A DNA stretch of 7,325 nucleotides from Candidatus Peregrinibacteria bacterium (GCA_016201685.1 JACQCJ010000077.1:1-7325); one strand, 5' to 3'. Shown: positions 1-6,559, counted from the stretch's first letter. Numbers and translations are program-made. Notes: generated from the letters alone by a model not told the origin.

Positions 1-90
1 GACTTGAGAATGGATCGTTGTTCCCGGGAGAGCGTCACGGGGCGCGGCAGAGGACCAGGCATCGGATGGGGAGAATGACTGGTTCGTCAT
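1..90 (-). CDS. Possible N-terminal fragment of an unknown protein, running off the left edge
   Basis: Reading leftwards from an ATG at 90-88, the frame stays open for 30 codons to the window edge. The peptide begins MTNQSFSPSDAWSSAAPRD and is rich in Ser, Ala and Pro, much like the disordered N-terminus of the membrane protein at 724. Support is indirect: a promoter-like pair lies 50-80 bases upstream on the same strand, and the next gene to the right is also on the minus strand. A weak purine stretch (GGTAGG) abuts the ATG, too close for a normal ribosome site. No domain can be recognised in 30 residues, so no function is assigned. A competing plus-strand frame (3-137) is open but encodes an Arg/Gly-rich peptide that looks non-coding. 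Confidence 0.35.
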   Translation of the reverse strand, partial: MTNQSFSPSDAWSSAAPRDALPGTTIHSQV

Positions 91-141
91 CCTACCCGAT
101 TCTCAACCAGACGGGAAATTATGATTTGTTGTACTAGTCAT

Positions 142-170
142 AATATAAAATATTTCTAAATGAAATGCAA
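142..170 (-). promoter_or_regulatory. Putative sigma-70 promoter reading left
   Basis: On the minus strand a -35-like TTGCAT (170-165) is followed after 17 bases by TATATT (147-142), matching five of six -10 consensus bases. An overlapping TATTAT two bases further on is an equally good -10. The predicted start near 135 leaves a leader of about 45 bases before the ATG at 90. The AT-rich island around it makes chance matches more likely, so confidence is moderate. The rest of the gene-free stretch 91-230 shows only a small inverted repeat (ATGAC/GTCAT at 75-90) overlapping the putative ATG. Confidence 0.4.
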
Positions 171-230
171 ATTCAACAAAAGACAGGGCTGTGGAGTCCA
201 TCTTCATAGCAATCATTCGTTATGAACTCT

Positions 231-641
231 TCATGCCGCACGTTTTCCCTGGTTCAAAGTTTTTTCGAAAGCACTCTGAATATTCAGGGAAATACCCCAA
301 ATCTGCTGCAGTTCCTTTTGAACTCTTTCCAGGCCGACGCGCTTCAAAACGTCTTCCACCTCGATGTGCGGTTCCTCGCCGCTCAGGAGAGTATGATGAA
401 CGCCAAAAACGCTCCCATCGGTATTGAGCATCCACCGATAGACCGTGTGAGTGCCGTTTTTGCCCCACGTGCTGAAAATGACAGCGATCTTGTCTCTTTC
501 CATCGCGTAGACATTAATTGCGCCGCCTTGTAGTTCCTCTCGAATGAGGCGGCTGTCACTGGGACTGAACGCATGAAGGGGAAGATTCCCGTAGTCATCA
601 TATGGCGTTCCGGGGCCGGTGGGCGAGCGCGCTATCATCAT
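231..641 (-). CDS. Hypothetical protein, 136 residues, cytosolic
   Basis: I do not recognise this protein. It starts at ATG 641-639 (a second ATG follows directly) and ends at TGA 233-231. The first 25 residues are Pro/Gly-rich and probably disordered. Residues of about 35-85 look like a small beta sheet, with alternating hydrophobic strands around INVYAM, KIAVIFSTWG and HTVYRWML, followed by a GSVFGVHHTLL segment. The last 45 residues are amphipathic helix (VEDVLKRVGLERVQKELQQIW). There is no signal peptide, membrane helix, or cysteine or metal cluster. The frame is chosen over overlapping frames because it has protein-like hydrophobic periodicity and because a strong promoter sits exactly upstream with its start point on the ATG, implying a leaderless mRNA. 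It is divergent from the membrane-protein gene at 724, so the two may share control. It could be a small regulator or partner protein, but nothing visible shows this. Confidence 0.75.
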   Translation of the reverse strand: MMIARSPTGPGTPYDDYGNLPLHAFSPSDSRLIREELQGGAINVYAMERDKIAVIFSTWGKNGTHTVYRWMLNTDGSVFGVHHTLLSGEEPHIEVEDVLKRVGLERVQKELQQIWGISLNIQSAFEKTLNQGKRAA

Positions 642-647
642 GTATAT

Positions 648-676
648 ACTATAACATTTTTTATTATTATTTTCAA
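648..676 (-). promoter_or_regulatory. Promoter of the 136-residue gene, predicted leaderless start
   Basis: On the minus strand TTGAAA (676-671, four of six -35 bases) is separated by exactly 17 bases from TATAGT (653-648, five of six -10 bases). Only six bases separate the -10 box from the ATG at 641, so transcription should begin on or within a base or two of the start codon. No Shine-Dalgarno sequence could fit. The spacer is almost pure A/T. Confidence 0.6.
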
Positions 677-686
677 TTATGACACG

Positions 687-715
687 ACGACACGGTCATG
701 GTTTTCCCCTATAAT
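687..715 (+). promoter_or_regulatory. Promoter of the membrane protein / giant protein unit, predicted leaderless start
   Basis: ACGACA (687-692, four of six -35 bases) is followed after 17 bases by a perfect TATAAT (710-715). The predicted start is at about 721-724, at the TTG start of the next gene. The two -35 boxes of this divergent pair are only 10 bases apart (677-686), so RNA polymerase could hardly occupy both at once and the two genes may be reciprocally expressed. A TAA within the -10 box (712-714) closes the downstream reading frame, so that protein cannot start further upstream. Confidence 0.55.
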
Positions 716-723
716 CAGAGGAT

Positions 724-1224
724 TTGGAGCCCCCAAACACACCAACACCGACGCCATCCCAGACTCTCCCTCTGCCGCTCTCCTGGAGCGCGCCCATCCA
801 CCCGGTGCATGAGCGATCGAAGCGGTGGTATTTGATCGGCGGAATCGTGGCGCTTGCCTGCGCGGCGTACGGCATCCTCACGGGCACCTGGAGCCTCACG
901 CTCGTGACGCTCTTGATCGCGGCGATGTACTACCTGCTGCGCAAAAGTCCTCCCATCATCAAGCAAATCACGATCGCAGAAATAGGCGTGACGTTCGATG
1001 GCGCCTTCATTCCCTGGAGCGGATTCGACGGGTTCTGGTTCATTCAGACTCCCCTCTTCATCGAAGTCCATCTCCATCGAACGGCCGCAAAGCAGGAGAT
1101 GGTCATCCAAACCGGAGAGATCTCCGTGACCGATATTCGCATAGCCTTGAGCCAATTCCTCACGGAGCGTGCGGATCGCACCGAGCGCCTTGTGGACAGA
1201 ATTATTCGCATTTGTAAACTCTAG
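724..1224 (+). CDS. Two-helix membrane protein with proline-rich N-terminus and PH-like cytosolic domain
   Basis: The protein has 166 residues. Residues 1-30 are a Pro/Thr-rich tail ending in the segment WSAPIHPVHERSKRWY. Residues of about 36-54 and 57-73 form two hydrophobic helices with a short turn, a membrane hairpin with both ends in the cytosol. Residues 78-166 form a soluble domain with short beta strands (KQITIAEIGVTFDG, FIPWSGFDGFWFI, FIEVHLHR) and a C-terminal helix ending ERLVDRIIRICKL. This layout resembles the small two-helix, PH-like membrane proteins common in Patescibacteria; that match is from memory of family style, and I know of no assigned function. The start is taken as TTG 724, because the frame is closed upstream at 712 and the alternative GTG at 805 would remove the tail and half of the WSAP segment. 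No Shine-Dalgarno sequence is visible. The stop TAG is followed after one base by the ATG of the giant gene, suggesting coupled translation. Confidence 0.8.
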   Translation: MEPPNTPTPTPSQTLPLPLSWSAPIHPVHERSKRWYLIGGIVALACAAYGILTGTWSLTLVTLLIAAMYYLLRKSPPIIKQITIAEIGVTFDGAFIPWSGFDGFWFIQTPLFIEVHLHRTAAKQEMVIQTGEISVTDIRIALSQFLTERADRTERLVDRIIRICKL

Positions 1225-1225
1225 C

Positions 1226-4200
1226 ATGCTGGGCAGATTCACCATTGCCCGCTTCGCACTCCACAATCACTCTCCCACCCGGGAGCGGAGGGAAATTCTT
1301 TTTGCGAAGACGGGTGATGACCAAGAAAAAAAGAACGCTTCGGCAATCGAAGCGGGAGAATCAAGAAAAAACAATGATGGATCGCGGGATGCTTCTCAAG
1401 TTCGCGAAGACATATCTGCAATCATTCCCGAAGTGATGATTCCTCTCCCCGACGAGATTCTTCAATCTCCGACAGCGGCCGAATGCGCGGGATTTGTTGA
1501 GTCGGATGTCGTGCAGACTATTCTCACACGAAAGGAACGAAGGCTTGGGATCGGCTTGGGATGGCGCAATAGCGACGATCTTCCCGAAGCGAGGAAACAG
1601 GAAATCGAGACGAAGCTCGCGGACGTGCGAACAGACTATCTCCAGAAACGCCTGAACGATCCTCGCGCAACGGTCGAGATGATGGAGGAGCTGCGCTCCC
1701 GCACGGAGAGCATCGCGGGCTTCGCAAGAGGAGCCGAATATCAGATCAAGCGATTAGTCGGTTTGAGAAAATTCAAGAGCCCCAAGCTTTCACTGCTGCT
1801 CCTCGAATCGGACTTCACCGAAGCACAACTCGAAGAAGTGACGAAAGGCATTCCAGGAGGAACGCGAGAAGAGGTGAGAGAGCTCCTCCAGCGGGAGAGG
1901 GTCGATACATTTGCAATCCGATCGATCATCGAAGCCGATGAAACCATTCCTGAGACTCTCAAAAGAAACGACAAGGCAATGAAAGCGCTGACGGGGCTGA
2001 TTCTTGAGGCGCAGAACCTCCTGCGAAAGGAGCAGAATGTCGGCTTGTTGTACGATCGCAGCGGGAAGAATCCCATGGAGCGCTGGAAGGCCGCAGCCAA
2101 AAACATGACGGAGCTCCTACAAAGGATGGAGAAGGTTTCTGCGGATCAGTTGAAATTGGGAGCGGCCGATGCCCAAGAAGAGCTCCAAAAAACCTACAAT
2201 GCAATGCGGGAACAATGCTATCGGGGTGAGCAGCAGGGGCAGGCGGCGCTCGATTCCGAGTTTCTCACGCGCTTTGGCATTTCCGCGACGGTCGCCCGGG
2301 AAGCTCTGAATGAAAAGACGGTCACGCTCCAGCGCCATCAAGGAAAACCGGTGGATGAAGTTTCTGAGAAAGCAATGAAAAAACCGGGGCAGGAAGGATA
2401 CGGAGAATATGCTCGCGCCTCTCTGGATGAACTCTCGGAAATCACGACGGAGTTGCGCAACGAGAACGGGTTGGGCTTCCTCGCCGATGCGCGAGTCGAG
2501 CAGGAGGAATTGGAACGATGGGCATACGAAACGGGAATGCTGGTGCGTCAGTATCGATCCCGCATGGGAGATCAGGCATTTATGCATCGTCTTGAAAGCA
2601 TCGTAGGCGCGGAAGGGAAAATATTCTACGATCAATTGCACAACTGGCTGGAACCGTACGCGCTCACCGGCGGCAACGACGCGAAGATGAAGGAGCTGCG
2701 GAAAGACCCGCGGAAGCGGATCACAACGACGATGATCTTCGACGTGGCGGACGGCGATGAGAAGGGATCCTGGACATTGACTCGCGCAAGGCGTCAGCGC
2801 ATCAGTTCCATGCTCCAGTACGTCTTGGACGATGCTGCCACGTTGAACAACTACTTGGAGAACGTGAAGAAGGCGACGAAAGAGGGATTGACTGAGGCGA
2901 GAGCTCACGACGAAATCACGAACATCGAGACGCAGCTGGAGACTGTCATGCGGAGGCTCCTGCCTGATGGCAAGCTTCCCGAATCACTGCAGCACGAAGT
3001 TTCGACGATGCTTCGGATCCCGGAGGCTCTGCGGCGCAGGCAAGACGAAATTTCCGGAGCGCTCGCGGAGATCCGCTTCCAACTCAAGAAAAATCCAGAC
3101 TTGGCGGAAATCGGACGACGTCTCGCCATTCAACAGGTGCAGGTATCAGCACTCTCTGCATGTGCTGCTTGCGCCGAATCTCCCCCCCTGATCGACGAAA
3201 ATTACCCCGATGCAAAAATGCCTCCGGGTCAGGATGGCTGGTACGACCACGACGAGAAAACCATCTTCATCAGAAAGTCGCTGGCAGCCGATAAGAAAGC
3301 AGAAGTAAAAGAGCACGAGCGCGGCCACGCGATCGTGGACATCTTCACCAGACGCACGAGCGTTTTCCCGCACTTGATGAATTCGCTGCACGAGGATCTC
3401 ACCATCCGCTGCAGTCGGGACGAGGGCGCTTCCTTTGATGCGCTCCTGCGGAGCATGGCTGAGCCGTGGGGTATCGCGGGACAGTACAATAAAATTCTTT
3501 CTCGGATGTTGAAGAAGCATCGGGGCGATCGGACGCTCGCGGAGGCAGAGGCGGAGAAGGGGTACATCCACATGCTCACGGATGAACTGCTGCAGCAGTA
3601 CGCGCAGTGGAAGAATCTCCCCGACGCGGTGCGTGAAGCGGAGCCGAAGTCGCAGACGCAGAAGACGCAGAAAAAGCTCTTCAGAATGCTCGAGCGCGGG
3701 CTCGGAATCGCAAATGACGAAGGGTATCACGTGTCCGTCGATGATCCCCCCACCCTAAAATCCTTCACGCGGATGTCACAAGGTGAAGACATCGTGGACG
3801 TAGTGGCGGCGGAAAAAGCGACTGATACCGGGGCGGAAGAAAGCGTCGACATGAAGGGGGATCTGCAGAAAATTGAGGGGGGGATCATCAAGCTCCGACA
3901 GTTCCACGAGGCGTACGACCACATTCCATTGAGCCCCCCGAATCTCATCAAAATACTCGCAGACGGATACAAGCAGCTCAATGGCATTTTCCTCTTAAAA
4001 GACAAGCAATACGGCGACGAACCCGAGAAGAATCCCAGTGTCATCAAGGCGGTCAATCGTTGGAAAAAAGTCGTGGAGGAGGTCGGAAAGCAAATCGACA
4101 AAATCGACGCGAGTAAACTGGATACGAGCGGCGAGGCGAAAGCCCCCGAGGGATTCTTCGCCCGCATGCGCTTCATGAGCGTCATGGATATCGTCAAGCT

Positions 4201-5950
4201 GTGGAACGACACCAAGGAGGACATCAAGCACATCTACAAGCGCCGGCAAGATAAGACGCTCAAAGACGTGGGTGATCCCATTTTGAAAGCTCTCAAGGCG
4301 GGGAAAGGAATCCCTCTCGCCGGTCACTACCTGGATGAGCTGCACCAGTACCACGAGCGCAAGTACGCCGGGGAAGAAGTGAAGGCGGCCGACGAATGGA
4401 AAGAAGGGCTGAAGAACGAAGACAGCAACACGGTCCTGCGCATGATCAACGGGAGCCACAACAAAGATCAGGTGCGCGGCATCATCGCGCTCCTCTGCAG
4501 CCGCGGGGAAATGGAGTGGAATGATACGGGTACGTGGCACACGCTCGAGCATCTTTCGGGGTACCACATGCCGGTCAAGGCCTGCCTCCGCGATGACGTT
4601 CTCCGCGATGCGTGGCTCAGGAAGATGATTGCCGTTATCTGGAGAGATAAAGAACTCTACTACCAATGGCGGCAGGAGAACGACACAAAAATCGAGAGCT
4701 CAAAGAAGAGCTTCGAGCCCAAAGTCGACCAGCTGAGTAACGTCGCCGGCGACGGGATGGGGGCGGAATTGGAGAACCAGCTCCGATTGTGGATACGATG
4801 GAATGAAGAGAAAAAGAAAAATCCTTCTCTCAAGCTCTACGACGACGTGAAGCCGCACTTGTACGAGGCAGTGATCACGTACGCCATCGACAAGGGAAAA
4901 ATGACGATGGAACAGAAGTTCTATTATCTCGTCCAAGCTGTCGCAACGGGCCTCCTCTCCATCGATCGTCTCCGCACGCTCGCGAGCACGAAATTGAACG
5001 CATTTCCCTTCATCGATTACTTCTACCATCGCAACAACACGCTGCCGCAGGTGCAAGCCCTCGCCCGCCGGTTGACGGAACCGGAAGAAGGAAAGGAATA
5101 CCAGCCGGGAATTCGAACAACGCTCTGGCTCAACTACGAAGTCGCCCGCGAGAAGTCCGCGCAGGATCGCTTGAGCAAAGCGCTCTCCGGAACGCGCGCC
5201 GAAGGCATCGATCACGAAGATATTCCCTTCTTCTTGGTCAACGTTGACGCATCCTCCGTCGATAGTATGACGGGCGTCATCAGCGGAACGCGTACGAAAA
5301 TTTCCCCGGAAGGTGCCAAGAACGCCTACGTAGGATGGAATTCCAAACTCAAAGTCTTCGGAGCGCTCATCCAGGCGGAGAAACAAGGATTCGCGCGCGT
5401 CTCGAACAGCGACGTGAACATGCTCGCTCAAACGCTCGTCGGCTACATTCGCTACGACAATATCATTACGCGCAGCGTGACGGATCAATTCGCCGACACC
5501 CAACGTCTCGTGCTCACGAAGAATCAATTCGAATCCACTCCCGTCTCGGGCGTCGTGGCCACCAAAGAGTATCGCAATGCCATGACAGTGCTTCTGCGAG
5601 AGATAGTGCGGGGGCTTCGCGACGAAATTCAGCAGAAGCTCGATGCCGATCCGCATGTCAAGCCGTTCGAGGGCAAGGATGGCGTGGTGGAGAAGTTGAA
5701 AGTAGAAGACTTTCTTCCCACCGATCCGGCTGCCGGCCTGTGTCGGAACAGTAAAGCGAAAGCACAACATCTGTACGACTTCCGCACGAATTTTGACAAT
5801 GCATTCGCGAGTGCGATCCAGGAGAATCCGCACATTTTCAAAGAAGTGCTCCGAACGACGGCACCGAAGCTGCAAAATGAAGGCGGCAGCAAGCATTTCA
5901 ACATCCCCGAGGCAGTCAAGATCATCGAAAATACTCGCAACGCTGCGTAG
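1226..5950 (+). CDS. Giant (about 1574 residues) helical protein with an internal HEXXH zinc-peptidase-like domain
   Basis: I cannot assign this protein to a named family. Numbering is from ATG 1226. Residues of about 1-640 are strongly charged, helical and partly coiled-coil-like, with a Gly-rich GIGLGW at 109-113. Residues of about 645-800 look like a zincin: a CAAC pair (C646, C649), a strand region GWYDHDEKTIFIRK typical of the segment before a metallopeptidase helix, then H697-E698-R699-G700-H701. The third metal ligand could be E723 (in LHED) or E787 (in TDELLQQY). An acidic linker follows (about 845-880), then more helical sequence to about 1300, and a mixed alpha/beta C-terminal part with VNVDASSVDSMTGVISGTRT. 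There is no signal peptide or membrane helix, so it should be cytosolic, perhaps working with the membrane protein encoded just before it. The start is uncertain: ATG 1226 lies one base after the upstream stop (TAG-C-ATG), the frame is open back to GTG 1169, and ATG 1436 is a shorter alternative; none has a Shine-Dalgarno sequence. A peptidase role is inferred from the motif only. Confidence 0.85.
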   Translation: MLGRFTIARFALHNHSPTRERREILFAKTGDDQEKKNASAIEAGESRKNNDGSRDASQVREDISAIIPEVMIPLPDEILQSPTAAECAGFVESDVVQTILTRKERRLGIGLGWRNSDDLPEARKQEIETKLADVRTDYLQKRLNDPRATVEMMEELRSRTESIAGFARGAEYQIKRLVGLRKFKSPKLSLLLLESDFTEAQLEEVTKGIPGGTREEVRELLQRERVDTFAIRSIIEADETIPETLKRNDKAMKALTGLILEAQNLLRKEQNVGLLYDRSGKNPMERWKAAAKNMTELLQRMEKVSADQLKLGAADAQEELQKTYNAMREQCYRGEQQGQAALDSEFLTRFGISATVAREALNEKTVTLQRHQGKPVDEVSEKAMKKPGQEGYGEYARASLDELSEITTELRNENGLGFLADARVEQEELERWAYETGMLVRQYRSRMGDQAFMHRLESIVGAEGKIFYDQLHNWLEPYALTGGNDAKMKELRKDPRKRITTTMIFDVADGDEKGSWTLTRARRQRISSMLQYVLDDAATLNNYLENVKKATKEGLTEARAHDEITNIETQLETVMRRLLPDGKLPESLQHEVSTMLRIPEALRRRQDEISGALAEIRFQLKKNPDLAEIGRRLAIQQVQVSALSACAACAESPPLIDENYPDAKMPPGQDGWYDHDEKTIFIRKSLAADKKAEVKEHERGHAIVDIFTRRTSVFPHLMNSLHEDLTIRCSRDEGASFDALLRSMAEPWGIAGQYNKILSRMLKKHRGDRTLAEAEAEKGYIHMLTDELLQQYAQWKNLPDAVREAEPKSQTQKTQKKLFRMLERGLGIANDEGYHVSVDDPPTLKSFTRMSQGEDIVDVVAAEKATDTGAEESVDMKGDLQKIEGGIIKLRQFHEAYDHIPLSPPNLIKILADGYKQLNGIFLLKDKQYGDEPEKNPSVIKAVNRWKKVVEEVGKQIDKIDASKLDTSGEAKAPEGFFARMRFMSVMDIVKLWNDTKEDIKHIYKRRQDKTLKDVGDPILKALKAGKGIPLAGHYLDELHQYHERKYAGEEVKAADEWKEGLKNEDSNTVLRMINGSHNKDQVRGIIALLCSRGEMEWNDTGTWHTLEHLSGYHMPVKACLRDDVLRDAWLRKMIAVIWRDKELYYQWRQENDTKIESSKKSFEPKVDQLSNVAGDGMGAELENQLRLWIRWNEEKKKNPSLKLYDDVKPHLYEAVITYAIDKGKMTMEQKFYYLVQAVATGLLSIDRLRTLASTKLNAFPFIDYFYHRNNTLPQVQALARRLTEPEEGKEYQPGIRTTLWLNYEVAREKSAQDRLSKALSGTRAEGIDHEDIPFFLVNVDASSVDSMTGVISGTRTKISPEGAKNAYVGWNSKLKVFGALIQAEKQGFARVSNSDVNMLAQTLVGYIRYDNIITRSVTDQFADTQRLVLTKNQFESTPVSGVVATKEYRNAMTVLLREIVRGLRDEIQQKLDADPHVKPFEGKDGVVEKLKVEDFLPTDPAAGLCRNSKAKAQHLYDFRTNFDNAFASAIQENPHIFKEVLRTTAPKLQNEGGSKHFNIPEAVKIIENTRNAA
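1323..1354 (-). terminator. Terminator-like hairpin plus T-tract on the minus strand, inside the start of the giant gene
   Basis: A perfect 7-base stem, CGCTTCG (1336-1342) and CGAAGCG (1348-1354), encloses a 5-base loop. Read on the minus strand the stem is followed by TTCTTTTTTTCTT (1335-1323), the form of an intrinsic terminator. No minus-strand gene is visible that would need it, so it could limit antisense transcription towards the membrane-protein gene or be chance in an A-rich coding stretch. On the plus strand there is no T-run, so it would not stop the operon. Confidence 0.3.
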
Positions 5951-5999
5951 AGAGTTCAGGAGTATTGCGGAGAGTTGCGCACATTGGCATCCTTCTCCC

Positions 6000-6434
6000 A
6001 TGCGCGTATCCGTCCAGCAACTCGATTCCACGCTTCCGCTCCCCAATTACGCCTCAAGCGGCGCCGTGGGGTTCGACTTCGTGACGCGGGAGACGACCGT
6101 GATCGAACCGGGGAATATCGGCCTCGTCCCGGGCAACGTGATCGTGAAGGTCCCCGAGGGGCATGCGCTCTTGATCGTGCCGCGTTCGTCGCTCCCTCGG
6201 AAGAAGATGCTCGTGTGCCCGCACTCGATTGGCGTCATCGACCAGGATTACCACGGAGAAAAAGACGAAATTCTCATCCAAGTTCAGAATATTTCAGAGA
6301 AACCAGTGACCGTGGAGCGCGGCGAACGCATCGCACAGGGGCTCTTCGTGAAAGTCGATCGGGCGGAGTGGGACGTGGTTGAATCACACGGAAAAGAGAC
6401 GCGGGGAGGGTTTGGGAGCACGGGGAGCCATTGA
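6000..6434 (+). CDS. dut: dUTP diphosphatase (dUTPase, trimeric type)
   Basis: This 144-residue enzyme hydrolyses dUTP to dUMP and pyrophosphate (EC 3.6.1.23), keeping uracil out of DNA and supplying the dTMP precursor. It acts in the cytosol, as a homotrimer in this family. All five family motifs are present in order: I, SSGAVGFDF (19-27); II, PRSSL (61-65); III, GVIDQDYHGE (78-87), with D81 as the likely catalytic Asp; IV, RGERIAQ (107-113); V, RGGFGSTG (135-142). Motif V is slightly shorter than the usual RGxGGFGSTG. The length is normal for the family. ATG 6000 is chosen because the N-terminus MRVSVQQLDSTLPLPNY aligns with the family start; the longer frame back to 5793 only overlaps the giant gene. 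No ribosome site lies at the usual distance (an AGGAG at 5958-5962 is 37 bases away). It begins 49 bases after the giant gene with no promoter or terminator seen between them, so it is probably co-transcribed. Confidence 0.95.
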   Translation: MRVSVQQLDSTLPLPNYASSGAVGFDFVTRETTVIEPGNIGLVPGNVIVKVPEGHALLIVPRSSLPRKKMLVCPHSIGVIDQDYHGEKDEILIQVQNISEKPVTVERGERIAQGLFVKVDRAEWDVVESHGKETRGGFGSTGSH

Positions 6435-6440
6435 AACAAT

Positions 6441-6476
6441 CCTCCACCCCCTGCCCCTCCTCCGGGGGAGGAGGGG
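6441..6476 (-). repeat. REP-like palindrome with tail, copy 1 (tail to the left)
   Basis: CCCCTCCTCC (6454-6463) and GGAGGAGGGG (6467-6476) form a perfect 10-base stem around a 3-base GGG loop. On the minus strand the palindrome is followed by an asymmetric tail, CAGGGGGTGGAGG (6453-6441). The same plan, palindrome plus a tail of the type C-T/A-GGGG-GAGG, appears in copy 2 on the opposite strand. It lies seven bases after the dut stop. There is no T-run, but so stable a hairpin could slow polymerase or protect the dut mRNA 3' end. Confidence 0.7.
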
Positions 6477-6501
6477 AGGAATGAAACATTGGAACATTGC
6501 T

Positions 6502-6535
6502 CCCCCTCTCCATCGGAGAGGGGGCTGGGGAGAGG
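6502..6535 (+). repeat. REP-like palindrome with tail, copy 2 (tail to the right)
   Basis: CCCCCTCTCC (6502-6511) and GGAGAGGGGG (6515-6524) form a perfect 10-base stem around ATC, followed by the tail CTGGGGAGAGG (6525-6535). It faces copy 1 head to head across 25 bases that include a short tandem repeat of AACATTG (6485-6491, 6493-6499). Sequences of this form (CCCTCTCC, loop, GGAGAGGG, then GGGG-GAGG) are widespread interspersed repeats in many bacteria. It lies 24 bases beyond the ftsZ stop. Confidence 0.7.
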
Positions 6536-6559
6536 AACACTGGGTCATTGCCCGATTCC

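Noticed and set aside
3..137. Plus-strand frame that could be the 3' end of a gene entering from the left
   Set aside because: The peptide is Arg/Gly-rich and looks like non-coding translation (GERHGARQRTRHRMGRM). The opposite strand offers a better start with a promoter.
182..191. ACAGGGCTGT hairpin after the 136-residue gene as a terminator
   Set aside because: A 4-base stem with a 2-base loop is too weak, and the T-rich stretch after it on the minus strand is short and interrupted.
222..533. Plus-strand frame of 103 codons
   Set aside because: It overlaps the 136-residue minus-strand gene, which has a strong promoter and more protein-like periodicity; this frame has neither.
715..1266. 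Open minus-strand frame of 183 codons opposite the membrane protein
   Set aside because: The sense strand carries a clear two-helix protein with a promoter. The antisense peptide has no hydrophobic pattern and would have to end inside the divergent promoter region.
2117..2908. Open minus-strand frame of 263 codons
   Set aside because: Antisense shadow of the giant gene with biased composition (Arg, Leu, Phe, His) and no promoter or ribosome site.
4700..6046. Open minus-strand frame of 448 codons antisense to the giant gene and dut start
   Set aside because: It lies wholly opposite well-supported coding sequence, and its peptide is Arg/His/Cys-rich without domains. Long antisense frames are expected from the codon bias of the sense gene.
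6435..6559. CRISPR array or tRNA in the GC-rich gap between dut and ftsZ
   Set aside because: Only two palindromes in opposite orientation, no regular direct repeats with spacers, and no cloverleaf.
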